A stretch of DNA of 64,000 nt from Legionellaceae bacterium (GCA_018061965.1 JAGOTG010000008.1:1-64000); one strand, 5' to 3'; positions 34,501-44,210 are shown, counted from the first letter of the stretch. Notes: generated by a model not told the origin, from the sequence alone. Numbers and translations are program-made.

Positions 34501-37500
34501 AACTTAGTCCAGATAGAAATAAACTAAAATTACCGATGGTGACATAATGCACTGCACCAACACCGAGTCCATTAATCGTATTGCAATACTGATCAGGATT
34601 TGATTGATCCGTGATGTGACTATGAGGAATACCGAATGCATCGAATACCGGTGAAAACTCTTGATGATCCCTGGATGATAAACTTTCTTTTGAACTAAAC
34701 ACGTCAACAATTTGACCATTCAAAGCTCGATAAGCCACGCGCATCAGGGTGATGATACTTTTACCTTCCCCAGTACGAATTTGGTGTAATAAATTCTCAT
34801 CGTTATGCATCACACCATAGATTAAATCGAGCATCTGCGTATGATTAGCCCATTTACCAGTTTTTCGTAAGACCATTTCACGCATACAAGCCAATACTTT
34901 AGCTTTGGCTTCTTCCGTACCAATGCTTTTATTGGTTTGGATCAAAGCTAGGAGTTCTTCAGGACTTCTTTCTGCAAGCTTCAGTACTTGGCTATATGTA
35001 TTAATGTAATAGAGTGTATTCAACAGCCCCGCTTTTTCGACTGAAGTAAGATTGCGCTGGCCTTTTAATTTAAACCCATTCAGAACGCGTTGAATATCTT
35101 CTGCATCTTGTCCATCCCCTTTTTCATCGATGCTATAAATACGTTTATTGCCTGCTTGAATCACCCTTTCATAATAATTAATCAGCTCCATTAGAGATCT
35201 TTTTTGGGTTAGCAAGGTGTTCAGTTGGGTTAAAGTTGGTTTGGGATCAGTTTGGTAATATGCCGCTAATTTCTGCAAATCATTTGGTTTTAATTGGATG
35301 AGCTGCGCTTGGACCATCTTAATGAGCATCTCATCGTCATTTTCATCTAACGCCGCAGTCAAAATCGCCCGAACATATTCATGATCACTATTCACCAAAA
35401 GATTGACAGTATTAGCAGGCAGCGTTTCTTTGGTGAGGCCCTCAAGCAATTTGATTTGATTGCTTTCCCACAATGGTTGCAAATTTGCATCCTGGGTTCG
35501 GCAAGGCAATGCTAATTTTTCCAACATGGCCAAATTTTGCAATAATATCTGTGGATTGCGCTTTAATTGAATGGTTATAAAATCGCAAATCGCAGGGGCC
35601 ACCAAAGCAGAGCTTTGATTAAATATCGTCTCAACCCGAGCAAATAACATTTCCAACTCATGCAAAGACTTAAATTCGATCGCAAATTTGGCTAAAGTTT
35701 GCTTGGCTCGATCTGACAAATGGGACAAATTAATATGCGCCATAATGGCTTGGAGTGGTTCAAGACTGGCATAGTGGGTCGTGAGTTGATGTAAATTTTG
35801 ATTGATTAAGCTTGAATTAGGATCCTGCAATGCGTTCGTGAGTAATGCATTGATCAGAGAGATAGGGTAAGGTTTGGTCTTAAATGCGTTTTCATCAAAT
35901 ACTGTACTGATCCAAGTGGTGAGTTGCTCGACTGAATAATATTGATTATTGCGGGATTTCTCTACGAGCAAACCAAGCAATTGACCCAACTCATCGTAAT
36001 AGCTTTTTCTATCTAAATGGGTGAACAAGCTCAACAATTTATTAATTTTTTCTTGCGTATCACCTTCTTCTTTAATGGCCAAATGCTCAAACAATTTTGC
36101 TAATAAGAGACGATTTTGCCCGCCAAATGTTTTGGATAAATAGACGCCATCCAACAAACGCTTTTCCGTGGGTTTTAGGAGACGAAACTCAGCATCTTGA
36201 TCGGCGATATAACAGTCTAGATCTATCAAAGCACGGACCGCTTGATGTCTATCTTCTGTTGTCTCAATTTTGGCTATCATTGGAGCTAAAGTAGCTTGGC
36301 TTGGCAAGGTTGAGCTTGCAAAATGAATAGAGCTTAATTGTTGGTAAAATTTCATCTGCTCTGGGTTATTGGGATACGCTCTTGCATGCGCCTCTGTCAC
36401 TAACCAAGGATAAGCAGTCACTAGAGGATGCTCAAAACCAAAGTCGCGTCCGAACTGAATTAAGCGCTGCAATTGCGTTTTTTTGTCGCCAGCAAACGAT
36501 TGCAAAGCACGGCCCAATGCATTGATACTATTTAAATCTAATTCAGGTAAATTAGTTAGACCTACCTCAGCCAATACTTCTACTAATATCGGCAGATCAC
36601 ACATCTTCAGCTGATAAGATTGACTCATCAGCTCTTTCGAATCCAAGTGCAGTTCTTGATTAATACGGATTAGAATAGCTTGGTAGTCTGAATGACATAA
36701 TTGTGCCCACACGTCTGGTTGCAACACAGCGAGCGTATCTACCGTATCCAGACCTAGGGCAAGCGATGTGGTCATGAGACGAAAGAGTGCAGCGTTCTCT
36801 ATGGGATGTTGCTCAGTAATACCGGCCAAGATCGCATTGAATGTATCAAAATCTGTTTTGGGTAATTTCAAGCGTTGGGCAGCATAGCGCAAGGTGAAAC
36901 CTAGCTCATCAGAAATCTCAAGATCAGCATTGTCCCAAGTAACAACATACGTAGGTGTTGCAAGATTATCCAGGCGACGCAGATCACTGAGATCTAATGA
37001 GCGATCCCAATAGGGGTAATTTTCGTGAACACAAGCATAATAAAAACCATTTTCGCGCCAATCAATCGCAGAAAGGTTGTCTAAAATATCTTGCTGAACC
37101 AGGTGACTATCTGGCCTACTACCCGTTTGTTGGAGTACTTCATATAAACGCCTTAAGAATTGGCTGGCATTAAACTCGCCCTGATATTTGAGGATGGCGT
37201 TAAGAAATTCTGTTTCATGTTTAGGTGTATTTGTTTTTAAATTGTTGGTATCGATATAATCAATCACCCGATTAAAAGCGCGCCAAACTTCGGCGGCGTG
37301 CATAGGGATCACATTGCCGTCTTGATTTTTAATCACGGTATTACCGTGCGTATCAATCAAGGTCCAAAATATATTTTGATACGCTGGGTGAGCATCCAAT
37401 TTTTGCATACTCGACGTGAATGCTTCGACCTCCTCTTTTACTAAACATTCTGACCAATCAGCCACAGGATTTAAGAAATGCTTTTTATAGATAGCAAAAT

Positions 37501-40500
37501 GAGCTGGGTTAGGGAATTTTTGATACATCTGATGCATCAAATACAACCAATTGTCACTGCCTTTTGCGTCATAATGATAAAATAATTGACCAAATGCCTG
37601 TAGATTTTCCGGGGTCAGATCATCAAATAACGCGGCTAAAAAAGCCTCATCATTCCGATCACCTGACTGCTCTACGAGTGCTAGCTTTGATCTTGACCAG
37701 TCTTTAATCATTGCAATCAAAGTTGCTTGATCGGATGACTTCTTCATCTTGGTAGTGACATCTCGGTATTGCATAGACTCTGAAGTACTTGGATCGCAAC
37801 CTTGATCTACCAACCACTCTTGTATGGATTGAGATAAGGTTTCATTGGCTAAATGATGCCAAACTGTGAGTTCTGGATCGACGCCGGGGACTGTCACTGT
37901 GTGAAATTGTCGATAGTCGCCACAAAATGGCGTAGCGTGTTTTCTATAATTCAGCTGGATAGCAAATGGCTCTAATTTTTGATTCTCTATATCTTCTACT
38001 TCAAGCGTGGGATCATAAGTTAAAATAAGTTCTTTGGTTTCGGGATTTAAATAATTGAGCCTAAAACCTGGTGTGTTTTTCCAATCGACCCCGAATTGAA
38101 ACAAAGAGGGAAATGCTTGTATTTTTCTAAATGCAGCGGGATCCATTCCTTGAATCACAAAGGAAGCATCAACCTTACTACCAACCCAGGCTGAAAAATC
38201 TTCACCAGTGGCTCCGGTGCCATAGCTGTCCACATTATGGCGCGTGATGATCTCATCACCCGCAAACAGGCCTATTTCTCGTTCCGCGGATTTGGCTGGT
38301 TTTTGTTGTTCCGCATCCTGTTGAACATCTTGGGCAACCTCTTGTTGTGCTTGTTGCTGGATGCCTACACCCCCCGAAGACAATTTGTAAAACTTATCAC
38401 TACGCCATGACGCATCAGCGGTAACCGGGGATGTGCGTTTCAGATGACTCACCGGCAGAGGTCGATGAATAGACAGCGTATTGGCCTGAAGTTGGGATTC
38501 CCGTCCCCGGCGAATATTCGCCAATATCATATTTTGTAATTCACGATAATTGGCTTTTAAACTCCCACTTTGTGGGTTAGCGGCAACCGTCTCATCCCAT
38601 TCTGGAATTTTTAATTGGAGCAGGAATGGATTAGGGTTGGGTGTTGCTAAATCTTTTAATCGAGTGATAAACTCCAAGCTTACGCCAGCTGGATTGTGCA
38701 GAGTCAATTCAGGCATTTCGCCACGCACATTTAATACGCTGATCAAAGCAATCAGCGCTGCTTGCGTAGACTCTGTGAGTGGCGATTGAGGTAAAATCAG
38801 GTCTAGCTTGGTGAATAAAGGTCTTTTTCTACAAGATTGGATTTTATTTGCCAAATATTGAATGTATTCGCTGCTCTCAATGGTTTGTCCACTATTTAAA
38901 TCAAAAGTGCAGGTCAAAGCTGGTTTTGACACCGTATTTACAAAATTAAAAAAAACATCGAGACCTTCTTTGCCCATTTCTGCGATGCTGGCTAATTGCC
39001 CGCTATTTGGACGCGGATTATTCTTGAAAAGTTGATAGATATAAGACCCAGTTTTTTCCCAAGCAATTTTACTTGCTTCTATGTTATTGGGGATCCTCGT
39101 AAAAAAGTCTGTCTTAGCTAAAAACCGGTTACGGGCTGCACAAGCATGGGCGTAGGAATATTGTGGACTAAGGACAGATTCAACCCTGGTGATATCCAGA
39201 TTGTATTCGAACCAGCGTTTCGAGGAATCTTCGAGCGGGATAAGAAGTTCTAATTTATTAACGCGCTGATAATAAGCTAATTTCATAGCTTCTAAGAATT
39301 GATCTGGGTTGGTAATGGACAATTTGTTTTCAGTAGGATCGAAAATAATGTCTCTTGTATCCAATGCATTGATGACGTTAGATGCAGGAGTCTCTGGGAT
39401 AGCAGGAAAGAGATAAGTCGTTTCTGGTGGTACAGAGCGTAATTCTGCGGAATACAAATCGCTTGCATCCAATAAAGATAATGGCCTACGTTTGGCAAAT
39501 GCTTTTTGAGAAGCAAGCCCATCCTTTTTCTGTGCTGGCAAACAGCTTGCTTCCAACGCATTCTGGAGTAGTAAGGGAACAGGTATCGTGGCTCTGAAAT
39601 CCTCTAATGGAGATTTGTGGGCCTGAATTGAGCGGCACCAAGGCAATACCCGCGATAATAACACTGCATGCCAATCAATCACATCGGAGTAGATGGTATG
39701 ACTGACATGGTTGACCTCCTGGAACTGAAACTCTGATAATCCGGGTATACCCTGACATCTGTTTTCCAAACCTGGTGGCGCATAAATCGTCCAATCACCC
39801 TTCTTTTTATCTAACAATACCCATTCCGGATCTTCTTCTGCACCTATATTAAGCAAAATTGTTTCGAAATTAATCCATTCTTCAGGAGTTAAATGCGGTA
39901 ACTCTGTATGATGTAATGGCGCCATTGCAGTGCTTACCACACCATTAGACAATTTTTTTGCTTTGAAACTTCCTTCATAAGTCTTTTTTAACAACCGATA
40001 GAGATCGTAGCGCATTGGGGATTGAGAAAACGGTGATTCTAGATAGCTTGGTAAAGGACGATCATTATAAAAATTGGGATCAGACAGAGGATACCCTTCG
40101 ATTTGGGTCGCTAACGATTGAGGGTTAATCGCTGCCCACGTGAACTGCATTTGGGGATTAATGAGAATATTTCCCCATTTTTTAGCTTTTGCAGGTTTGT
40201 CTTCTAACAAATCAAACAGAAGATGCTCTAACGTTCTACGTAAAAAAATGTTTTTTAGGGATTCTTGGGTTGATGGTTCCTCAAATCTGAGCCAAGGATG
40301 CCGTGCTAACACCGCATCTTCGGCTATTTGATGAAAAATACCATATTGCTGCGCCACAACACCTTTAACCACAGGAGACCAGCAAGCCTGAAAGTCTCTA
40401 GACGCTTCTTCAGTTAAGGCTTTTCTTTTACGGCTTCTTAAAGCTCCTGATGCGGCATCAGTTCCTAGAATTTCTTTTACTTCGGCATTGATGCTTGTCT

Positions 40501-40573
40501 TTTTTGCCTCCGTCCAACATTCTCTCAACTCTGCTTCGATAGCAAGCAGCAAAGAGTCTTTTAATTCATCCAT
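31538..40573 (-). CDS. giant protein (3011 aa) with an internal SecA-type DEAD motor
   Basis: One uninterrupted frame of 9 kb. Near residue 1930 it shows the SecA Walker A region HQIRTGEGKSIITLMRVAYR, then VFSSKESLSSRDHQEF, Walker B FMDEADHIM (about 2041), GCTGTPG (about 2248), SRMGRGTDI (about 2365) and KGRQGRNAAGG (about 2404), which parallel SecA motifs TGEGKT, VNDYLAxRD, DEVD, TGT, NMAGRGTDI and RGRSGRQGDPG. This is a complete helicase-like motor. Residues 1-1900 are helical with leucine-rich stretches and a glutamine-rich linker (about 735-755); about 580 residues follow the motor. It has no signal peptide or membrane helix. Start MDELKDSLLL lacks a strong Shine-Dalgarno. Function unknown: a protein-unfolding or translocating motor inside a secreted effector or toxin is possible. 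Confidence 0.85.
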   Translation of the reverse strand: MDELKDSLLLAIEAELRECWTEAKKTSINAEVKEILGTDAASGALRSRKRKALTEEASRDFQACWSPVVKGVVAQQYGIFHQIAEDAVLARHPWLRFEEPSTQESLKNIFLRRTLEHLLFDLLEDKPAKAKKWGNILINPQMQFTWAAINPQSLATQIEGYPLSDPNFYNDRPLPSYLESPFSQSPMRYDLYRLLKKTYEGSFKAKKLSNGVVSTAMAPLHHTELPHLTPEEWINFETILLNIGAEEDPEWVLLDKKKGDWTIYAPPGLENRCQGIPGLSEFQFQEVNHVSHTIYSDVIDWHAVLLSRVLPWCRSIQAHKSPLEDFRATIPVPLLLQNALEASCLPAQKKDGLASQKAFAKRRPLSLLDASDLYSAELRSVPPETTYLFPAIPETPASNVINALDTRDIIFDPTENKLSITNPDQFLEAMKLAYYQRVNKLELLIPLEDSSKRWFEYNLDITRVESVLSPQYSYAHACAARNRFLAKTDFFTRIPNNIEASKIAWEKTGSYIYQLFKNNPRPNSGQLASIAEMGKEGLDVFFNFVNTVSKPALTCTFDLNSGQTIESSEYIQYLANKIQSCRKRPLFTKLDLILPQSPLTESTQAALIALISVLNVRGEMPELTLHNPAGVSLEFITRLKDLATPNPNPFLLQLKIPEWDETVAANPQSGSLKANYRELQNMILANIRRGRESQLQANTLSIHRPLPVSHLKRTSPVTADASWRSDKFYKLSSGGVGIQQQAQQEVAQDVQQDAEQQKPAKSAEREIGLFAGDEIITRHNVDSYGTGATGEDFSAWVGSKVDASFVIQGMDPAAFRKIQAFPSLFQFGVDWKNTPGFRLNYLNPETKELILTYDPTLEVEDIENQKLEPFAIQLNYRKHATPFCGDYRQFHTVTVPGVDPELTVWHHLANETLSQSIQEWLVDQGCDPSTSESMQYRDVTTKMKKSSDQATLIAMIKDWSRSKLALVEQSGDRNDEAFLAALFDDLTPENLQAFGQLFYHYDAKGSDNWLYLMHQMYQKFPNPAHFAIYKKHFLNPVADWSECLVKEEVEAFTSSMQKLDAHPAYQNIFWTLIDTHGNTVIKNQDGNVIPMHAAEVWRAFNRVIDYIDTNNLKTNTPKHETEFLNAILKYQGEFNASQFLRRLYEVLQQTGSRPDSHLVQQDILDNLSAIDWRENGFYYACVHENYPYWDRSLDLSDLRRLDNLATPTYVVTWDNADLEISDELGFTLRYAAQRLKLPKTDFDTFNAILAGITEQHPIENAALFRLMTTSLALGLDTVDTLAVLQPDVWAQLCHSDYQAILIRINQELHLDSKELMSQSYQLKMCDLPILVEVLAEVGLTNLPELDLNSINALGRALQSFAGDKKTQLQRLIQFGRDFGFEHPLVTAYPWLVTEAHARAYPNNPEQMKFYQQLSSIHFASSTLPSQATLAPMIAKIETTEDRHQAVRALIDLDCYIADQDAEFRLLKPTEKRLLDGVYLSKTFGGQNRLLLAKLFEHLAIKEEGDTQEKINKLLSLFTHLDRKSYYDELGQLLGLLVEKSRNNQYYSVEQLTTWISTVFDENAFKTKPYPISLINALLTNALQDPNSSLINQNLHQLTTHYASLEPLQAIMAHINLSHLSDRAKQTLAKFAIEFKSLHELEMLFARVETIFNQSSALVAPAICDFITIQLKRNPQILLQNLAMLEKLALPCRTQDANLQPLWESNQIKLLEGLTKETLPANTVNLLVNSDHEYVRAILTAALDENDDEMLIKMVQAQLIQLKPNDLQKLAAYYQTDPKPTLTQLNTLLTQKRSLMELINYYERVIQAGNKRIYSIDEKGDGQDAEDIQRVLNGFKLKGQRNLTSVEKAGLLNTLYYINTYSQVLKLAERSPEELLALIQTNKSIGTEEAKAKVLACMREMVLRKTGKWANHTQMLDLIYGVMHNDENLLHQIRTGEGKSIITLMRVAYRALNGQIVDVFSSKESLSSRDHQEFSPVFDAFGIPHSHITDQSNPDQYCNTINGLGVGAVHYVTIGNFSLFLSGLSWDAKAQFDMHAENRVAFMDEADHIMRFENTLFNYSDQADATSVYNFDAWVYQVTYDFYLENKDTLAGNHFEIAEKPDLEALYQKLQAASLSIAPDKSNFFQKYLASGDVTLRNQKLLKILSAAHMAKGLEEGVEFCVMDDQKKISDSVTLDTRFAKVMINNQVYHGSTYSDLVQQFLHVRLNQEAISAGERPNFFIEPESEIALSLNARYVLKNYYKHLEGCTGTPGNEEALAFYKREFGIDTVIKLPTHEKVKTIFLPPVYAVNEAEQIARIIASIRANSEQPILITCEDDKAVERMGKAIQLALQGERGVVLDTNAQGLSEAEIVKDAGKARAVTISSRMGRGTDIKPDDLALGLKVIRTYPAAPEVEKQEKGRQGRNAAGGVCEDIINYEPIKLEVEKYLLESDARFAALLEYETGHLDEKLAKHQGDNNLKWRMIIGDSDIKKQYLHTRTLLRLQHQLKAESKQRTNERDDLIAEGSGQVIEYLSEIPAAVRSAFKQEWKACKQAIEAIWATDLDGSQSRALLDEFYAITRIQPPQPEQMLKHPSEAHYLQGNEDVRMEALIAFHQAWLTTRSEYERRVGPSVTALYGEDGEQLDNMYQAFSLLNAEQVATFTHLVKTYPNCHSISGESWVAAMDFLANDADIAETYAARLDEFFTKNIRVPKDAAELRAFNKLFLAAVAGTPDIGFIQEIVHDTFPVRDHGELLEKVNLWPRAIVDLCKICMTQEDIVFFLNKINTSKALEPRCIEYLVKNHKVLKAEPYMIRPLIGALFQKNLENTPLSTLDCSKKTAELLSFFNQRPGYTSRDYRDMQAKVDRIVNEEDQAKFLTLLAWIPPYMPARVVLKDLMDLPGRHSFDNGGVALQQRIHRIQVAATAFNDFLFAYGLIASKDVFTTPINEDEYKNWCGIFFNFPTLEKREQFFTTVNKFNHADISFLKRLADAYSEDLTPEGLQVEMNKLGQNKSTDDSPVTVVDPSLRRPGFFG

Positions 40574-40684
40574 AATTGACTTTTATTTGTCAGTATGATT
40601 ATATTTTAGACCATATTTGCTTGATTTCAATTTTATAGAGAATTGATTTTTGAATATGCTGCTTTAACCAGATTTAAATTTCGT

Positions 40685-41425
40685 TTACCCTATATTACTG
40701 GCTCCAATCCGGAACCAGCTCTTAGCAACCGATTGGTCGAGCATCTGCTCAGACAAATGAATATACGCAGAGGCTTGCGCCAACGTTTTAATCCCACCCG
40801 ATATTTTGATCCCACAAGCGCCTTGACTATCTTTGATAGCACTAAGCATGGCAAAAGCCGCTTGTAAACTTGCTCCGATGTTTATTTTTCCAGTAGACGT
40901 CTTCAACATATCACAGCCAGTTTCGATGACATCGCAGCTTAATTGATAAACCATATCGACTGAATGCAAAGCACCTGTTTCCAAAATAACTTTGAATAAG
41001 CGCCCCTTTTGCTGGCAAAGCTCATACGCTTCTCGACACCAAGCCAATGCATAGGATTTTTGACCGGCCAAATAGGCCGGATAAGCGAAGACATAATCAA
41101 TTTCATCTGCCTGCTGTTGCTGAATCGCATGTTCAATATCACGCAATATTTGTTCATGAACACCCTTACCCGTCGGAAAATTCACGACAGTCGCGCGTTG
41201 AATAGGCTCAAGCGGTGGAATCCAAGACAAATGTTGTGGAAGAACACAAACGGCTGCAACGTGCTCTTTTTGGGCTTTGGCCACTAGGGCATCCATATCC
41301 TCTGCAAGTGCTGCTTCATCCAACCGCGTTAAATCCAACAACGGATACACGCGTGCCGCAGACAGTATATGCGTGTCTAATTGCTCGATGATCGTATCAA
41401 AACGCGTTTCTAACGATAAGCTCAT
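40685..41425 (-). CDS. deoC: deoxyribose-phosphate aldolase
   Basis: A 246-residue class I aldolase that cleaves 2-deoxyribose-5-phosphate to acetaldehyde and glyceraldehyde-3-phosphate in deoxynucleoside catabolism. Motifs are LLDLTRLDE near residue 28, VVNFPTGKG near 80, FKVILETGAL near 143, and the Schiff-base lysine in DMLKTSTGK (about 172-180), with GIKISGGIKTL near 205. All key residues are present. No other deo genes are adjacent. It ends 112 bp from the start of the 3011-aa gene on the same strand. Confidence 0.95.
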   Translation of the reverse strand: MSLSLETRFDTIIEQLDTHILSAARVYPLLDLTRLDEAALAEDMDALVAKAQKEHVAAVCVLPQHLSWIPPLEPIQRATVVNFPTGKGVHEQILRDIEHAIQQQQADEIDYVFAYPAYLAGQKSYALAWCREAYELCQQKGRLFKVILETGALHSVDMVYQLSCDVIETGCDMLKTSTGKINIGASLQAAFAMLSAIKDSQGACGIKISGGIKTLAQASAYIHLSEQMLDQSVAKSWFRIGASNIG

Positions 41426-41552
41426 TAAGTGCTCCTTGAAAAAACAGCAACTAGATCCCAGACATTTTGTCCCAAAAATAAACTTACTTTCTTATTAAAA
41501 AACTGTGTGATAAAGTCGCGAACTAAATTTTTTAATAAAATAGGATTTAATC

Positions 41553-42116
41553 ATGTCACTACCGCTATTACAAGCCGCTGAAGCGCGCCTTCTTGATGAC
41601 GTCATAGAGTTAGTCACCGAAGGCGCTAGCGTTAATTACCAGAATCCCGACCAATCAACCGAGGGACACACCGCATTAATAGAAGCGACCCTTAATCTGG
41701 ATATTCCCATGATGAGATGGTTACTAGAAAATGGAGCACTGGTTAACGCGGAAGATTATCACGGACTGACGGCAATCAATCATTTATACACAGAGTATGT
41801 TGGTAATAATGAAACAGACCTCATGCCAGCGCTTGAATTATTGCATGAGTTTCATGCAGCTCTTGAACATCCGAATCATGCTGAAGACAGTTTTATTCAA
41901 TGGGCTGCTTTTAATGGGCATATCGGCATTGTGACGTATTTATTGGGCACTGGCATAGATCCCAATACCGCGATAGATGATGCGCGTGAAGGTGAAAATC
42001 CTGCTATGATAACACTATTAGAAAACGCAATTGCGGATAGAGCATTGGATAATTTGATAGGATCCGAGCTCGACGATGAAGTTGGAAGAATAGGCTTTAA
42101 TCATGCGAGGCAATAA
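41553..42116 (+). CDS. ankyrin repeat protein
   Basis: A 187-residue protein with about four ankyrin repeats: LLQAAEARLLDDVIELVTEGASVN, GHTALIEATLNLDIPMMRWLLENGALVN, an intervening YHGLTAINHLY unit, and WAAFNGHIGIVTYLLGTGIDPN (each split by position). There is no signal peptide or other domain. Ankyrin proteins mediate protein-protein contacts and are frequent secreted effectors in Legionellales, but small ones also act inside the cell. It is 6 bp upstream of the HAD gene, so the two are co-transcribed. Confidence 0.85.
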   Translation: MSLPLLQAAEARLLDDVIELVTEGASVNYQNPDQSTEGHTALIEATLNLDIPMMRWLLENGALVNAEDYHGLTAINHLYTEYVGNNETDLMPALELLHEFHAALEHPNHAEDSFIQWAAFNGHIGIVTYLLGTGIDPNTAIDDAREGENPAMITLLENAIADRALDNLIGSELDDEVGRIGFNHARQ

Positions 42117-42122
42117 CAAAAT

Positions 42123-42779
42123 ATGAGCGCTAACGTCCCTCGACACCATAAATACCATGTGATTTTTGATTTTGACGGGACGTTGATCGACAGTTTTGCA
42201 TGTGCCGTACGCGTTTTTAATGCATTAGCTGAGACCCATCATTTCCGCCAAATTTTGCCGGAAGAGATTACCACTCTGAAGCAGATGGATTCGAAAGCGT
42301 GGATGCGCTATTTCCAAGTTCCTCTGTATAAATTGCCAGTGATCATGTATCAAGCCGCGCAATATATCCAACACGATTTGCTATCTTTGCAACCTTTCCC
42401 AGGTATTGCAGAGATGTTGCAACATTTACATGCCGCAGGTTGTCAACTGAATGTGGTTTCCTCAAACTCCAAGAAAAACGTAAAAACGTGGCTAGCGCAC
42501 CACGATTTGGCGCCACTGTTTCACCGCGTCGCTCACGCGCCGCATTTTTACGGTAAGGCCAAAACTCTCAAACAGCTCATCAAACAAGAACACTATACCC
42601 CTATCAACACTTGCTACATTGGGGATGAAACCCGGGATATTGAGGCTGCACAAAAAAGCGGGATTGATAGCATTGCCGTTACCTGGGGGTTTCATGCAGA
42701 AACCCTACTCATACAACATCGCCCTAATATTCTAGCACGCAGTCCACAGGACATTGTGGCTGCTATTTTAAATCCATAG
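42123..42779 (+). CDS. HAD-superfamily phosphatase (phosphoglycolate phosphatase-like)
   Basis: A 218-residue HAD hydrolase. Motif I is DFDGTLIDS (about 17-25) with the nucleophilic aspartate, motif II NVVSSNS (about 103), motif III lysine in FYGKAKTL (about 144) and motif IV YIGDETRDIEAAQKSG (about 159). The helical cap between motifs I and II places it with the Gph-like subclass. It dephosphorylates a small phosphometabolite in the cytoplasm; the substrate is not determined. It is coupled to the ankyrin gene upstream. Confidence 0.9.
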   Translation: MSANVPRHHKYHVIFDFDGTLIDSFACAVRVFNALAETHHFRQILPEEITTLKQMDSKAWMRYFQVPLYKLPVIMYQAAQYIQHDLLSLQPFPGIAEMLQHLHAAGCQLNVVSSNSKKNVKTWLAHHDLAPLFHRVAHAPHFYGKAKTLKQLIKQEHYTPINTCYIGDETRDIEAAQKSGIDSIAVTWGFHAETLLIQHRPNILARSPQDIVAAILNP

Positions 42780-42874
42780 GAAGACTTCATAGGGCGCCTT
42801 TTAGCCACCCATGCATAGTGCATCTTTTTATAGTATGCGGCTAAACATTGAGAGCCATTCAGAGAGCGTCCCTT

Positions 42875-43009
42875 ATGAATCAATGGTCATTGCTCACTTC
42901 TCGCCAGTTTCTACCGCAATTTATCACTCAATTTCTGGGCGCTTGTAATGATAATATTTTCAAAAACGCACTGATCATTTTAATTTTTTTCATATTGTCT
43001 CCGCCTTAA
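42875..43009 (+). pseudogene. truncated MFS transporter (LplT/Aas-type) remnant
   Basis: ATG at 42875 starts a 44-codon frame that reads SRQFLPQFITQFLGACNDNIFKNALIILI-like sequence (split: FLPQFITQFLGACND, NIFKNALIIL), the characteristic N-terminus of lysophospholipid transporter LplT and the fused Aas acyltransferase. It stops at TAA 43007-43009. The roughly 350 further codons are absent. A second open stretch at 43015-43113 is also hydrophobic and may belong to the remnant. The reverse-strand gene at 43051 overlaps this region. Confidence 0.6.
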
Positions 43010-43050
43010 GTCTTATGGGACTCACGAGTATAGGCTGTTCGCTATTGATT

Positions 43051-44079
43051 TTAGATATTGGATGCGTGCCGATTAGTGCTAAGCTCTATCGACAAAGGAC
43101 TTGCATTCGGTGATTGGGGTTGCGTGGCATTAGGCCTGAACATACTAATATTGGGTATATAAGGCTGACGATGGACATATCTTTCGAATTTAATCAAATC
43201 TGCTTGCAAAGCATTATGCGATTCCCGATCTGGATGGAGTAATTCAGACATGCTTTGCACTCGCATGGTGTAATACAAAACAAGAGAAGCCACTACCATT
43301 CCAACCACTAAGGCAAAACCCAGAGGAGACGACATAAACGAGACATGCAAAGTCACCAAAGCAGTTTGGGCCATAAAATAACTATCCGCAACGCAAGACA
43401 AAGCGCCAAACAACACTACGCCTTTTTCTACTCCGATTAGCAAATTAGAACTGACATAATTTTGCATTTCGGTATTTTTATTCAATAAATGGCCATTAAA
43501 AACATCCCTGGCTGCGTGATAAGCTGCCTTGTCACTTTCATTCCAATGGTCGGTTTCTTTGCCGTTTAAAATGCAGTTAATCTCCATTACCGATTTTAGT
43601 TGTTGTGCATAGGTTTCATTCAATAAACTTTTAGAATTATCTGTAGCAACAATCCCCAATGCTTTTTTAAGAAATGACACTTCAAATGCATAGAACAGAA
43701 CAGCATCCAATAAAGTATACACGCTGATCAACGAATATAACGCAAACTGACTAATTCCTGGAATAATTATAAACAAATTAGAACTAAATAAAAAACTACT
43801 CGCACCATTTTCAAGCCCCCCAAAGAGCAGACAAAATAGATAAGCAACTTTTAACACCGATTGGGAATAAGCTGAAGATTTGGGATCTTCTGCTGCGATA
43901 ACATCTGCGGAACCTTTCAAATGCGCTAACAAACGATTTACAATCATTAATTTACGCGTTTCATATTCTTGCTTATTTAACTCGTTATCCAAGTTCTGAA
44001 ACTCGATCACCAATTCAGCTAAAGATTGTCGGTTGTATATTTCTACAAACTGTGCTGGAAATGTAATTAGTTCAGCCAT
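43051..44079 (-). CDS. membrane protein of unknown function
   Basis: The 342-residue product has a helical N-terminus (1-70), hydrophobic segments at about 78-105, 107-135 and 215-265, and a proline/asparagine-rich cytosolic tail ending NRHASNI. There is no signal peptide and no recognised domain. The 3' end lies in remnant DNA from an lplT-like gene, so the tail may have been extended by rearrangement. A stand-alone gene; function unknown. Confidence 0.6.
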   Translation of the reverse strand: MAELITFPAQFVEIYNRQSLAELVIEFQNLDNELNKQEYETRKLMIVNRLLAHLKGSADVIAAEDPKSSAYSQSVLKVAYLFCLLFGGLENGASSFLFSSNLFIIIPGISQFALYSLISVYTLLDAVLFYAFEVSFLKKALGIVATDNSKSLLNETYAQQLKSVMEINCILNGKETDHWNESDKAAYHAARDVFNGHLLNKNTEMQNYVSSNLLIGVEKGVVLFGALSCVADSYFMAQTALVTLHVSFMSSPLGFALVVGMVVASLVLYYTMRVQSMSELLHPDRESHNALQADLIKFERYVHRQPYIPNISMFRPNATQPQSPNASPLSIELSTNRHASNI

Positions 44080-44182
44080 AAATAAGTTCTTATAGAATAA
44101 AAATGGTCATTATACACTAAAACTGAACAACAATATAGCATTAAATTATGCTTGTTTGACAAAAAAGAGCACTGTCATAAAA

Positions 44183-44210
44183 TTGACAAATAGTCACCAT
44201 ATGCTATAGA
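44183..44210 (+). promoter_or_regulatory. promoter of the small HTH gene
   Basis: TTGACA (44183-44188) and TATAGA (44205-44210) are separated by 16 bp. A second TTGACA occurs at 44156-44161, so the region repeats part of the -35 sequence. Confidence 0.55.
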
